Source: Anaerolineae bacterium UTCFX1 (GTDB lineage: Bacteria; Chloroflexota; Anaerolineae; Anaerolineales; Villigracilaceae). Taken from it: 64,000 nt of DNA. Made by a program: the position numbers and the translations under genes. The stretch is from positions 19,654-83,653 of the forward strand of contig MWTB01000031.1 in assembly GCA_002050275.1 (NCBI GenBank). The letters run 5' to 3'. The notes under the pieces are model-generated. The model was not told where the DNA came from. It did no database searches and saw only the letters and a list, made by a program, of their open reading frames with translations. The first letter of the stretch is position 1, and every line of letters starts with the position of its first letter. Below, one piece after another: positions 7,589 through 16,046 of this stretch.

Positions 7589-8174
7589 GGCGTTTCCTTT
7601 CTACTTGAATAGAAGCGTCGTCTTCTTCTTGCCACAGCCCCGCCAGCGCGCGACGCGAACGATGCAGGCGACTCTTAACCGCGCTGACTGTTAATTTCAA
7701 AGATTGGGCAATCTCAACTTCTGAGCAATCGTACCAATATCGTAGAATGACTGCGGCGCGGTCGGTTGCATCGAGTTTGCTTAAGAGACGGTGCAGGCGG
7801 TCGCGTTCCTCTCGTTCCACCGATTCAGTCTCAGGATCGAGAGAAGCGGGGTCCGCAAATTCGAAGGTCGTTCCATCGTCTCGTTCTTCATCCATCGAAA
7901 AAGCGGGCAATTTACGGCGGCGCAAGCGGTCAATACAATAATGTGCGCCGATCGAAAGCAACCAAGTAGTAAACGGGCGGCTGCGATCGTAGCGATGTAG
8001 GTTTTGATAAGCGCGCAGAAATGTCTCTTGCGCGGCGTCTTCGGCAGCCTCCGCCTCGCCTAACATTCGATAGCACAAATTGTACACATGCGCTTGATGC
8101 CGTTCGACAAGCTGCGTAAACGCCTCATCGCTGCCTTGCCGAGCTTGAAGCGCCAAAGCCAAATCGTCAGTCAC
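7569..8174 (-). CDS. ECF-family RNA polymerase sigma factor
   Basis: The 201-residue protein has sigma region 2 (DEAFTQLVERHQAHVYNLCY, then AEDAAQETFLRAYQNLHRY and TTWLLSIGAHYCIDRLRRRK) and, after an acidic linker of about 30 residues, sigma region 4 (DRAAVILRYWYDCSEVEIAQ with the helix-turn-helix TVSAVKSRLHRSRRAL). No region 3 is present, as expected for ECF (sigma-24-like) factors. It leads an operon with its cognate anti-sigma factor and a polymer-forming membrane protein. A GAGGAGCG sequence lies upstream of the ATG at 8174. Target promoters cannot be identified here; autoregulation is usual for the family. Confidence 0.9.
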   Translation of the reverse strand: MTDDLALALQARQGSDEAFTQLVERHQAHVYNLCYRMLGEAEAAEDAAQETFLRAYQNLHRYDRSRPFTTWLLSIGAHYCIDRLRRRKLPAFSMDEERDDGTTFEFADPASLDPETESVEREERDRLHRLLSKLDATDRAAVILRYWYDCSEVEIAQSLKLTVSAVKSRLHRSRRALAGLWQEEDDASIQVERKRHAMPVF

Positions 8175-8280
8175 TCACGCTCCTCGTTCTACATACGCCC
8201 AAAAAGATCAAAAGTTGCGAATAGAGCAATAAGTCGCCGTATCCACCCGACGAGCATTCTGTTCCATCTTGCAGAAAAGG

Positions 8281-9474
8281 TTACGCGCCCAGATCTTGCT
8301 TGATCAACGTCTCGCGTTGATTGAGTTCTTCCAGAATGCGCAATACCAGCCAGTAAACGATCAGTTGAATTCCGATCAAGAAGGTCATCGCGCCGCCAAG
8401 TTGATAGAACCACAGTCGCCCAATATCCCAGCCTTGCAGGCTGAGCGCAACGCTCACTACGCCGACGATAAGTCCGGTCAATATTGCAACGCTCCCCAGC
8501 CAGCCAAAGTGACGATCAAGCGGGGCTTTGAAGATCGGTTTGCCAAACAAGCCTTGCTTAATCGGCTTTTTATAGAATAATGCCACGAGATAATTGAACG
8601 TGATGCCCAGCGCGAACATATTGACGCCCGCCACCGCTGAGATCATTCCTATAAACAGAATCGCCACGCCGATCGGGTCTAACGTTGTAATGCCGCGCGC
8701 GCGAGCGACGATCACACCCAGCGCTACCAGCCCGGCAATCGTCCACGCCGCCAGCCCCAACAGCCCCAGAATGCGCACCGGGTTGTACGTCATCGCCGTC
8801 CACACCATACTTTGTAAAAAGACGCGCCCATCGCGGATCGCGCTCAACTTCGATCGCCCGACTCGTTCGCTGTATGGGATCGGCACTTCTTCGATCTTAA
8901 CGCCTTCATGCACCGCGCGCGTGCTCATCACCGGAGTCAGGTTTAAGCCGTCAGGCAGCGGATAGATCCGCTCCAACGTCTCGCGTTTGAAGATCCGCAT
9001 TCCGCTTGCGCTATCGGTGACGCGATGCCTACCGAGAATCGTCAACAACGAAGCAAAGATGAAATTCCCCACGCGTCGAACGAACGGCATCTGGCTGCGC
9101 TCGCCCGCCATACGCGTGCCAACCACCAAGTCGCTTCCATGTAGGGCGGCTTCGCAAAGTTTGGGAAAGTATTCCGGTGGATACGTGCCGTCCGCATCTA
9201 AAAAGCCAATCAAATCGCCTTTGGCTTTTGCGAAGCCGGTCTTCAACGCAGCGCCATAACCCTTATTGGTCTCGTGTTGAATCAGCGTTACGCCTTTAAT
9301 TTTAGAAGCAATCTTCACAGTCTGGTCGCGCGAACCGTCGTCTACCACTAACAGCTCTAAACGTTTAATGCCGATTTTTTTCAACTCCGGCTTGACCGCC
9401 AGCACGCGCTCAGCGATCTCAGCGATGCCATCCTCTTCATTGTACGCAGGTATAACGATGGATAATATTGTCAT
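8281..9474 (-). CDS. Family 2 glycosyltransferase, polyprenyl-phosphate glycosyltransferase type with C-terminal TM helices
   Basis: Residues 1-230 form a GT-A domain: [13 protein letters not shown] at the N-terminus, [12 protein letters not shown], the DxD-like [12 protein letters not shown] and [11 protein letters not shown]. This pattern is that of dolichyl/undecaprenyl-phosphate glucose or mannose synthases, which load a sugar from a nucleotide donor onto a lipid carrier at the cytoplasmic membrane face. Four hydrophobic helices fill residues about 245-385, as in DPMS/GtrB-like enzymes. The start overlaps the acyltransferase stop by four bases (ATGA). Together with the acyltransferase and epimerase it forms a surface-glycan operon transcribed leftwards. 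Confidence 0.85.
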   Translation of the reverse strand: MTILSIVIPAYNEEDGIAEIAERVLAVKPELKKIGIKRLELLVVDDGSRDQTVKIASKIKGVTLIQHETNKGYGAALKTGFAKAKGDLIGFLDADGTYPPEYFPKLCEAALHGSDLVVGTRMAGERSQMPFVRRVGNFIFASLLTILGRHRVTDSASGMRIFKRETLERIYPLPDGLNLTPVMSTRAVHEGVKIEEVPIPYSERVGRSKLSAIRDGRVFLQSMVWTAMTYNPVRILGLLGLAAWTIAGLVALGVIVARARGITTLDPIGVAILFIGMISAVAGVNMFALGITFNYLVALFYKKPIKQGLFGKPIFKAPLDRHFGWLGSVAILTGLIVGVVSVALSLQGWDIGRLWFYQLGGAMTFLIGIQLIVYWLVLRILEELNQRETLIKQDLGA

Positions 9475-10217
9475 GAATTGCCTTTCGATTCCATAGAATA
9501 GATGCGGCGATCGGGCTTCGATGCGCTGCCGTCAATCACGCGGATTAATTTGGCGGGCGCCCCTCCGACCACAGTATGCGCGGAGACGTCCCGTGTAACC
9601 ACTGCGCCAGCCGCCACGACCGCGCCTTTGCCCACGCGAACGCCGTCTGTAATAATCGCTCCCGCGCCAATCCAAACATCGTCCTCGATCACAATCCCCT
9701 GCGCAGTAATACCCTGTTCTATAAACGGACGTTGCGGATCGTCGAAAACGTGATTGACGGCGATGATCTGCGCAAGCGGAGACGTATACACCCGGTCGCC
9801 GATCTGCACGCCGCCTTGTCCGCGAATGATCGAACCTTCTCCGATCAAACTATCGCAGCCGATTCGAATACCCGACTGCGGCATTCCTCGAAAATTATAT
9901 ACATGCAAAATCGCGTTATGCATCACTAGCGTCCCGCGTCCAATCTCAATCCCATTGGGGCAGGCGTGCAAATATACGCCATAGTCCAGATAGGAACCGC
10001 TCCCCAGTCGGATAAAATTTGCGAACCGCAGTCGCACATTATTTTCAATTGCAGCGAAGCCGTCCATCCGCAGAATCAGTTTATAGCACATGCTGCGAAC
10101 GGCGATTCCCACGATCGTAGGAATCCAACCCAGCGCTGCGATAACGAGCTGTTCGTAGAAATAACGAACGCTGGAAGACGCCTGACGGCTTAGATACAGA
10201 CGAATATTCGCCAGCAT
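9471..10217 (-). CDS. Left-handed beta-helix (hexapeptide repeat) acyltransferase
   Basis: This 248-residue protein has a hexapeptide-repeat core between residues about 50 and 210, with the recurrent [LIV]-G-x4 pattern (for example [52 protein letters not shown]). HxF-type and DVxxxxVVGG-type elements near the end ([16 protein letters not shown]) are characteristic of O-acetyltransferases of the LbetaH/maltose-acetyltransferase group. It probably acetylates a sugar residue of an exported glycan using acetyl-CoA. The first 30 residues are amphipathic and may touch the membrane. An AAAGG sequence precedes the ATG. Confidence 0.85.
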   Translation of the reverse strand: MLANIRLYLSRQASSSVRYFYEQLVIAALGWIPTIVGIAVRSMCYKLILRMDGFAAIENNVRLRFANFIRLGSGSYLDYGVYLHACPNGIEIGRGTLVMHNAILHVYNFRGMPQSGIRIGCDSLIGEGSIIRGQGGVQIGDRVYTSPLAQIIAVNHVFDDPQRPFIEQGITAQGIVIEDDVWIGAGAIITDGVRVGKGAVVAAGAVVTRDVSAHTVVGGAPAKLIRVIDGSASKPDRRIYSMESKGNS

Positions 10218-10237
10218 ACACGACCTTTAACGCACGA

Positions 10238-11173
10238 CTATGCGCCGCGCTCTAACGTCTTAAAATAAGCTACCGTTTTCTTCATTCCTTCTTCTAAATT
10301 GACCGTCGGAGCCCAACCCAATTCCTTGCGCGCTTTCGACGCATTCAGATAAATATGACGCGTTTCGCCCACTTTGGCGGGACCATAATTCGCCGTCAAC
10401 GTGTACCCCGTCGTTTGCGCCAGCGCTGAAAAGATCTGATTGACCGAAGTCGGCGCGCCCCAGCCAATGTTATAGATTGCCGGTTCGAGGTCTACTGTCG
10501 CCGCGAGATAGTTCGCTTGAGCGCAATCGCTAACATAGACAAAATCGCGCGTTTGTTCTCCGTCGCCGTTAATGATCGTCGGCTCACCAGCCATCATTTT
10601 GCCCGTGAAGATCGCCACCACGCCCGCTTCTCCATTCGGATCTTGCCGCGGACCGAACACATTCGCATATCGCAACACAGTGTATTTCATCCCATAGTTA
10701 GCGTAATACATGAACAAATAATGTTCAACGGCATGTTTACTTGCGCCATACTGGCAGATCGGGTTAACCGGATGCGCTTCATCGCACGGAACGTATTGCG
10801 GTTCTCCGTATGCCGCGCCGCCGGAAGAAATATAAATAAAGCGTTTCACGCCGAATTCCTTGGCGCATTCGATCACATTGAGCGAGCCGAGAATATTAAT
10901 ATCCGCATCGAACAGCGGTTGCGCCACCGAACGTCGAACGTCAATTTGAGCCGCATGATGGCTGACAAAATCGGGCTGTTCCGCCTCAAAGATTTCGCGC
11001 AAGCGCGCGTCACGGATGTCCATCTCGTATACTTTCGCTCGCGGATTAAGACTGGACGCGCGTCCGCTCGAAAAGTTGTCAACCACGACCGCCTCAAAAC
11101 CCCGCTCGATAAACAGGTCCGTCACATGCGACCCGATAAAACCTGCCCCGCCCGTCACGAGTATTTTCGCCAT
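10238..11173 (-). CDS. NAD-dependent epimerase/dehydratase (UDP-glucose 4-epimerase-like)
   Basis: The 311-residue extended SDR has the N-terminal Rossmann motif VTGGAGFIGSHV (residues about 5-16), DNFSSGR after beta-2, the catalytic SSGGAAYGEP segment and the Tyr/Lys pair YGASK about residues 147-151. RYANVFGPRQDP and the substrate loop are also conserved. This pattern fits GalE-type or related UDP-hexose epimerases, which supply sugar donors for cell-surface glycans. Exact substrate specificity cannot be fixed by eye. It is the first gene of the leftward operon with the acyltransferase and GT2 genes; an AAAGGA sequence lies twelve bases upstream of the ATG. Confidence 0.85.
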   Translation of the reverse strand: MAKILVTGGAGFIGSHVTDLFIERGFEAVVVDNFSSGRASSLNPRAKVYEMDIRDARLREIFEAEQPDFVSHHAAQIDVRRSVAQPLFDADINILGSLNVIECAKEFGVKRFIYISSGGAAYGEPQYVPCDEAHPVNPICQYGASKHAVEHYLFMYYANYGMKYTVLRYANVFGPRQDPNGEAGVVAIFTGKMMAGEPTIINGDGEQTRDFVYVSDCAQANYLAATVDLEPAIYNIGWGAPTSVNQIFSALAQTTGYTLTANYGPAKVGETRHIYLNASKARKELGWAPTVNLEEGMKKTVAYFKTLERGA

Positions 11174-11285
11174 AATTGTTCATATCCTTTCGGGCGCGGC
11201 AAAAACGCCGCGCTTTCCATAGATTATAAGGGAAATCGGCGCGCAGACTCAATCTACCCGATTGCGCCGTCGTCCTACCGAAACG

Positions 11286-11313
11286 CGTCAGCCTCCTGTA
11301 CAGGAGGCTGACG
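11286..11313. terminator. Perfect 28-base palindrome downstream of tRNA-Lys
   Basis: CGTCAGCCTCCTGT and its exact complement ACAGGAGGCTGACG abut with no loop base. It lies 10 bases beyond the 3' end of the minus-strand tRNA-Lys, but no T-tract follows. A tRNA terminator or processing hairpin is the simplest reading. Confidence 0.5.
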
Positions 11314-11322
11314 AAGCAACTA

Positions 11323-11395
11323 TGACTCCGGGGGGACTCGAACCCTCAACCAATTGATTAAGAGTCAACTGCTCTGCCAATTGAGCTACGGAGCC
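11323..11395 (-). tRNA. tRNA-Lys (anticodon CTT)
   Basis: On the minus strand the 73-base gene starts GGCTCCG and ends CGGAGTC plus discriminator A, with one G-T pair in the acceptor stem. The anticodon loop is CTCTTAA, giving CTT. The D arm GCTCAATTGGCAGAGC and T arm GAGGGTTCGAGTCCCCC are canonical. CCA is not encoded. Confidence 0.95.
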
Positions 11396-11410
11396 GCTTG
11401 CGCGCACAAG

Positions 11411-11438
11411 ATTATACACGATGAAAGAGGCGTGTCAA
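11411..11438 (-). promoter_or_regulatory. Promoter of tRNA-Lys
   Basis: On the minus strand a perfect TTGACA (11438-11433) and a perfect TATAAT (11416-11411) are 16 bases apart. Transcription would start near 11404, about nine bases before the tRNA. Confidence 0.8.
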
Positions 11439-11491
11439 TAACAACAAAGCGCCGATTTTTACGCATCTCCCCATAAGCCTCGCTCACCCTG

Positions 11492-11497
11492 TATAAT
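11492..11497 (+). promoter_or_regulatory. -10 box (TATAAT) of the DUF389-SH3 gene; probable leaderless start
   Basis: A perfect TATAAT ends 8 bases before the ATG at 11506, placing the transcript start within one or two bases of the start codon. No Shine-Dalgarno sequence is seen. Confidence 0.6.
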
Positions 11498-11505
11498 TGA
11501 CGCGC

Positions 11506-12789
11506 ATGGATCGCCATTCGCCGCAACCCGATGACTCGGAGCAAGAATTCGTCTCTGCTCGCGCGCGCAGACGACAAACTCTGCGTCGAGCTTATTTTCC
11601 CGCCGATGAAACCGGTCGCGCGGCATTATTTACTCACCTTGCCCGCCGCGCTTACCCTTCTTATGAATTATTCCTTTTTTCGCTTGTCGCCGGCGCCATC
11701 CTCGGCGTGGGTTACTCTATCAATTCATTAGCGTTAATCTTCTTCGGCATCCTCGTGGCGCCCGTGCTCACGCCATGGATCGGACTCTCGCTCGCCGCCA
11801 TTGCAGGCTCGTTTCGTCTATTTATACAAACACTCGCCGCTCTAGTCTTAAGCGCAGCGCTTGTCTTTCTAAGCGGATTACTCGCCGGTTTCGCCACACG
11901 AGTCTTCGGCCCGCTCAACTTAAACGAAGCCTTTACGTTCAGTCGTTTGTGGTGGCCCAGTTTCGTCACGCTCGCCATCGGCGCGATCCTCTTCACGATC
12001 TCCTTTGTACGATCTGAAACCCTGCCTTACCTGCCCAGCGCGTTAATCTCATCCGTATTACTCACGCCGCTATGCGCATCGGGGTTCGGCTTAGGAAGCG
12101 GCGTAATTAACTCCGGGCTTTGGCCCCAAGGCTTACTGGTCTTTATAATTCACTTCGCTTGGGCGACTTACTTCACGATCATCACGCTTTTCCTATTACG
12201 CTTCTACCCGATCACATTCAGCGGAATTTTATTGACAGGAATTACGCTTGTCGCAATTCTGTTGCCGATCATTTTCTTAACCGGCTTTAGCCAGTGGGTC
12301 GGAACTCAAACCGGCCTTAGCGCGCCTTCGTCTACCCCAACTCCACAAGCAACCGCCACCCTTGCGCTGGCTCCCACCGCCGCGCTTCCACAAACGCCGA
12401 CTGCCACCGTATTCATCGGCGTTCCAACGCGCCACGCCTCACACACGCCGCGCCCTACGCAAACCGCCAGCGCCGTGTCTACGCAAACGGCGACATCCAC
12501 CATCACGGCTGAGCCGACTCCTATCATCGCCCAAATTCGCGCAGCAGAAGGCGGCGGAGCCTTTATCCGCGAAAAGCCAGGTGGAAAAGTAATCGCGACT
12601 TTAAGCAATGGCGCCACTGTTACCATCGTCCCCAATGATTTTAAAGACGTTAACGGCACAGTCTGGGTGCATGTATTCGCCAACGTCAACGACGTGCGCG
12701 TGGATGGTTGGATGATTCAAGGCGTGCTCGTCACCGCCACGCCCATCCCTAACTGGCAAGCCACGCCTGAAGCCTCCTCAACGCCTTAA
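11506..12789 (+). CDS. DUF389-like polytopic membrane protein with C-terminal SH3-like domain
   Basis: About 427 residues. After a basic cytoplasmic N-terminus (residues 1-45) come roughly six to eight membrane helices (residues about 48-270). The segment INSLALIFFGILVAPVLTPW closely matches the core signature of DUF389/TIGR00341 proteins. A Thr/Pro/Ala-rich stalk follows (residues about 270-345) and then a domain of about 70 residues beginning AEGGGAFIREKPGGKVIATL and containing VWVHVFANVN, typical of a bacterial SH3 (SH3b) fold. Such SH3b domains usually sit outside the membrane and bind peptidoglycan or proteins. The ATG at 11506 is preferred over an upstream TTG because of the adjacent -10 box. 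Role unknown. Confidence 0.75.
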   Translation: MDRHSPQPDDSEQEFVSARARRRQTLRRAYFPADETGRAALFTHLARRAYPSYELFLFSLVAGAILGVGYSINSLALIFFGILVAPVLTPWIGLSLAAIAGSFRLFIQTLAALVLSAALVFLSGLLAGFATRVFGPLNLNEAFTFSRLWWPSFVTLAIGAILFTISFVRSETLPYLPSALISSVLLTPLCASGFGLGSGVINSGLWPQGLLVFIIHFAWATYFTIITLFLLRFYPITFSGILLTGITLVAILLPIIFLTGFSQWVGTQTGLSAPSSTPTPQATATLALAPTAALPQTPTATVFIGVPTRHASHTPRPTQTASAVSTQTATSTITAEPTPIIAQIRAAEGGGAFIREKPGGKVIATLSNGATVTIVPNDFKDVNGTVWVHVFANVNDVRVDGWMIQGVLVTATPIPNWQATPEASSTP

Positions 12790-12835
12790 TCTCTCACAGA
12801 TAGCGCGACTCGGCGCACAGAAAAAAGGAACCCGT

Positions 12836-14296
12836 ATGCCCATCCACTTTGGAACCGACGGTTGGAGAGCCGTGATCTCCGACACATTCACATTCGACAA
12901 TCTACGCATCGTCGCGCAAGCCATCGCAGACGCGGTCGGCTCGGAACATTGGAACGTATCGCACAGATCCGAACATACCCTCGACCCAAAAAAGGTTGTC
13001 GTCGGATACGACACCCGCTTTCTCTCAGATCGTTTTGCCGGCGAAGTCTCGCGCGTCCTTGCGGCTAACGGATTCACCGTCTTGCTTGCCCAATCCGATT
13101 CGCCCACGCCGGCGATCTCGTATGCGGTAAAACAGAACGGCGCTATCGCGGGCATTATGATCACCGCCTCGCACAACGCGCCGCGCTATAACGGGGTCAA
13201 ATTAAAGGGCGCGTTCGGCGGATCCGCTCTGCCCGAACAATGCCGCCGCGTGGAAATCTACATCACCGATAATGAACAACAGGCGCGCGGACCTAACTTG
13301 ATGGATTTCAAGAAAGCGCGCACAACAGGCTTAATCCAAAAGTTCAACCCATTGCCCGCCTACTTCGATCACTTGCGAACGCTTATTGACACGAACATCA
13401 TCGCAGACAATCCTCAACGTTTTGTTGTAGATGCGATGTACGGTTCGGGGCGCGGCGTGATCAAGTCGTTCCTGCAAGGTTCGGGCTGTGAAATCGCAGA
13501 GATTCGCGGAGAGATGAACCCCGGCTTCGGGGGCATTCATCCCGAACCGATCGCAAAAAACCTCGGCGCGCTTACCTCCGCCATCAGCGCAGGAATAGGC
13601 GCGTTCGGCATCGTGACTGACGGCGATGCAGACCGCATCGGCGCGATGGACGAGCACGGCTTATTCGTTGATCCGCACAAGATCATGGCGCTCTCGCTCA
13701 AATATCTTGTAGAACAACGCGGGTGGACGGGGGCGGTCGTGCGCACCGTCTCCACAACACGCATGTTAGATCGTCTTGCGCAACGTTATAACTTGCCGCT
13801 ATATGAAACGCCGGTCGGATTCAATCACATCGCAGATTATATGATGCAAGAAGATGTATTAATTGGCGGCGAAGAATCGGGCGGGATTTCATTTAAGAAA
13901 CACATCCCCGAAGGCGATGGTCCGATTATGGGGCTGTTGCTCGTAGAGATGATCGCAAAAGCAGGGAAAACATTGCACGGCATGGTGGACGAACTATTGG
14001 CGGATGTAGGACCCGCCTTCTACGAACGCACTGATCTGCGCCTCAGCCGTCCCATCGCCAAAAAGGAGATGACGGACTTTCTCACTCGCCAGACTCCAGC
14101 AGAGATCGGGGGCGAGAAAGTCACAGAGATCAGCCAACGCGACGGCGTGAAATATATTATGGCTGACGACTCATGGCTGTTGATTCGCCCCTCTGGCACG
14201 GAACCTGTTCTACGAGTCTACGCCGAAGGACGAACACAGGCGATGGTGAAATCTCTGCTCGGGTATGGGGAGCAAGTGGCAGAAAGCGTAGTGTAA
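12836..14296 (+). CDS. Phosphoglucomutase/phosphomannomutase family protein
   Basis: This 486-residue alpha-D-phosphohexomutase interconverts hexose 1- and 6-phosphates for glycan and glycogen synthesis. The phosphoserine loop ITASHNAPRYNGVKLKG, the metal loop TDGDADRIGAMDEHG, the sugar-specificity loop GGEESGGISFKKHIPEGDG and the C-terminal phosphate-binding loop RPSGTEPVLRVYAEG are all intact and in order. The N-terminus FGTDGWRAVI is characteristic. Spacing and length suit a bacterial PGM/PMM rather than GlmM, but substrate choice cannot be fixed by eye. An AAGGA element precedes the ATG. Confidence 0.92.
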   Translation: MPIHFGTDGWRAVISDTFTFDNLRIVAQAIADAVGSEHWNVSHRSEHTLDPKKVVVGYDTRFLSDRFAGEVSRVLAANGFTVLLAQSDSPTPAISYAVKQNGAIAGIMITASHNAPRYNGVKLKGAFGGSALPEQCRRVEIYITDNEQQARGPNLMDFKKARTTGLIQKFNPLPAYFDHLRTLIDTNIIADNPQRFVVDAMYGSGRGVIKSFLQGSGCEIAEIRGEMNPGFGGIHPEPIAKNLGALTSAISAGIGAFGIVTDGDADRIGAMDEHGLFVDPHKIMALSLKYLVEQRGWTGAVVRTVSTTRMLDRLAQRYNLPLYETPVGFNHIADYMMQEDVLIGGEESGGISFKKHIPEGDGPIMGLLLVEMIAKAGKTLHGMVDELLADVGPAFYERTDLRLSRPIAKKEMTDFLTRQTPAEIGGEKVTEISQRDGVKYIMADDSWLLIRPSGTEPVLRVYAEGRTQAMVKSLLGYGEQVAESVV

Positions 14297-14308
14297 GTCG
14301 CTGCAATC

Positions 14309-14347
14309 AAAGAGACCCTAAAGGCGTAAATCCTTTAGGGTCTCTTT
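14309..14347. terminator. Strong bidirectional intrinsic terminator
   Basis: A perfect 16-base stem (14309-14324 with 14332-14347) encloses a 7-base loop. The stem begins AAAGAGACCC and ends GGGTCTCTTT. It sits between the convergent phosphohexomutase and LPxTG-protein genes. Confidence 0.9.
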
Positions 14348-14365
14348 ATAATTTCAAAGGAAATT

Positions 14366-14944
14366 CTATTTGCTAGGCGCGGCACGCAGTCTTCTTGCAA
14401 GGAAGACAACAACAACCAACGCTAGCGCAGCGATAAACATACCGGGGATTCCCACTTCGTCGGCGAAGCCAGTATTCGGCAGCTGAGTCGAGGTCGGAAT
14501 AACCGTCAGCGTCGTTTGTGTGGAAGCGGGCGCTTGCGAGGCGGCGGGTGTTTGTGAAACCGCAACCTGCGTGAGAGCCGCGCCCACAGTCGCAGTAGCG
14601 GGGTTTTCCGTCTGCGCCGACGTGGCGCTCGATTGGTTAACCACTGGCGTATTTGTCGGAGGCAATGTGGCGGTTATGGCGGAAGTGGCAGTCAGCGCTT
14701 GTGCGACGGCGGTTTGCGTCAGCCCCACTTGAATCGTCGCGGCTTGTTGCGTCGCTTGCGCGATAGCGGTTTGTTCCGCCGCCTGATTATTATTCATTGA
14801 AAAAAGAACATATCCGCCCAAGCAGAGTAAGGCAAGCAGAATCAGCAATCCTAAACCGCCCGCCGCAAACAGAAAGGTTCGGTTACTCGATTCTTCGGGA
14901 GGATTTGAGTCGTCTAAGGTTACATCGTCATGAAGGTCTGCCAT
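14366..14944 (-). CDS. Membrane protein with Thr/Ala-rich stalk and C-terminal LPxTG-type sorting signal
   Basis: A 192-residue protein. A cytosolic acidic N-terminus (residues 1-25) precedes a membrane helix (AAGGLGLLILLALLCLGGYV). Residues about 50-150 are low complexity, rich in Thr, Ala and Gln, with repeated QTAVAQ-like units. The C-terminus has STQLPNTGFADE, then a second hydrophobic helix (GMFIAALALVVVVFLA) and the positive tail RRLRAAPSK, exactly the layout of a sortase cell-wall sorting signal. No sortase gene is in the window. A GAGGAG sequence precedes the ATG. Function unknown; probably a wall-associated or membrane-spanning stalk. Confidence 0.75.
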   Translation of the reverse strand: MADLHDDVTLDDSNPPEESSNRTFLFAAGGLGLLILLALLCLGGYVLFSMNNNQAAEQTAIAQATQQAATIQVGLTQTAVAQALTATSAITATLPPTNTPVVNQSSATSAQTENPATATVGAALTQVAVSQTPAASQAPASTQTTLTVIPTSTQLPNTGFADEVGIPGMFIAALALVVVVFLARRLRAAPSK

Positions 14945-14989
14945 CGTGTGCTCTCCTCGTCATCGTCGCATTTGAGTCATTTTAGCGTA

Positions 14990-16045
14990 TTATCCCACAA
15001 TTTCAAGGTTTGCTAAAGGAACAATCGCCGTTTCACCGCTCTCTATTTTCACGTCAGCGGCAGGTGCGCGCAAGCCGCTAGGAAGCAGACTCAAGCCTGG
15101 GCGCAATGATTCGATTATTCCAATCGCTCCCGCATAAGGCGGGCGGCGCATCCGCACCGTTTGCCCCGCCGCCAGATAATAGAAATCTTGCGGTTCGTCA
15201 GGTTCGGTTGACACCGGCAAAGGAATATAAACTTCAGGACGAACGCCCTCATAGCGATCGAAGCGCTCGGCGTTCACGGTTATTTCACGCTTCGCATTCG
15301 TCGTCAACAATTTGAATACGGCGGAGTTCATCGGCATTGCGCCGAATCCATCCAACACGAGGATGGGATATTTCATTTGGCGCGCCATTTGAATCAACGA
15401 CGAATGTAAACTGGATAGGATCAGCCCTCGCACTGTCAGGTCCATTGCGGCGCGCAAGGTATCCGCGTCGCGCACATGCCCGCCGAGAATTACCAAACTG
15501 CGCATGCTCATATCAAGCCGTTCCGCGTTTAGCACGTCATCTTGCTTTTCGATCAGGCTGGTCATCAAACCGCTGTCAATGCGACCGTTGCCCCATACGC
15601 CTTGCGCCAGCGCGCCTACAGCGCGAATCTCCACGCCCCGTTCGGGAATTATACGCGAGACAACGCCAGGCAACCCAGCGCGCAATTCGATGCGCGCGCT
15701 GCCGGCTTCCATCAAAATTTGTCCGCCGCCGACCGCTATCACTCGCCCAGCGCGCGGCGCGCGAACCGTACGAGCGAACAATCCTCCTGTGTCGGCAAGC
15801 AACGCTCCCTGCACGACCTCGCTGCCTTGTTTTACTTTGATGAAACGATCCGCTTCACGGACGGATATATTTAACATTCGCGCCACATTAATCAACGCAT
15901 GCTCGCGAGAGAAGCTCGCTTCCGCTACGACATCGGCGGCATTCACGCGTTGATTGGGATGCGCCAAAACTCGCCCTGCGATCGGCAGAGTCCGTTCGCG
16001 CACGATGGCGGCGAGCGGTAGAACGTGATATGCAGGCGCAAGCAT
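14990..16045 (-). CDS. Unknown protein with barrel-sandwich-like segment, last gene of the MutL operon
   Basis: About 351 residues of no family I can name. The start at 16045 is supported by GGGAGGG placed inside the end of the upstream gene, only two bases away from its stop. Residues about 70-120 (VKQGSEVVQGALLADTGG, then TVRAPRAGRVIAVGGGQIL) look like a lipoyl/barrel-sandwich beta fold. Residues about 185-265 read as a Rossmann-like segment (SLVILGGHVRDADTL, YPILVLDGFGA). Near the C-terminus RRPPYAGAIGIIESL resembles a KOW-like strand pair. There is no signal peptide or TM helix. It is cotranscribed with the MutL-like ATPase and probably works with it. Confidence 0.6.
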   Translation of the reverse strand: MLAPAYHVLPLAAIVRERTLPIAGRVLAHPNQRVNAADVVAEASFSREHALINVARMLNISVREADRFIKVKQGSEVVQGALLADTGGLFARTVRAPRAGRVIAVGGGQILMEAGSARIELRAGLPGVVSRIIPERGVEIRAVGALAQGVWGNGRIDSGLMTSLIEKQDDVLNAERLDMSMRSLVILGGHVRDADTLRAAMDLTVRGLILSSLHSSLIQMARQMKYPILVLDGFGAMPMNSAVFKLLTTNAKREITVNAERFDRYEGVRPEVYIPLPVSTEPDEPQDFYYLAAGQTVRMRRPPYAGAIGIIESLRPGLSLLPSGLRAPAADVKIESGETAIVPLANLEIVG

Positions 16046-16046
16046 G

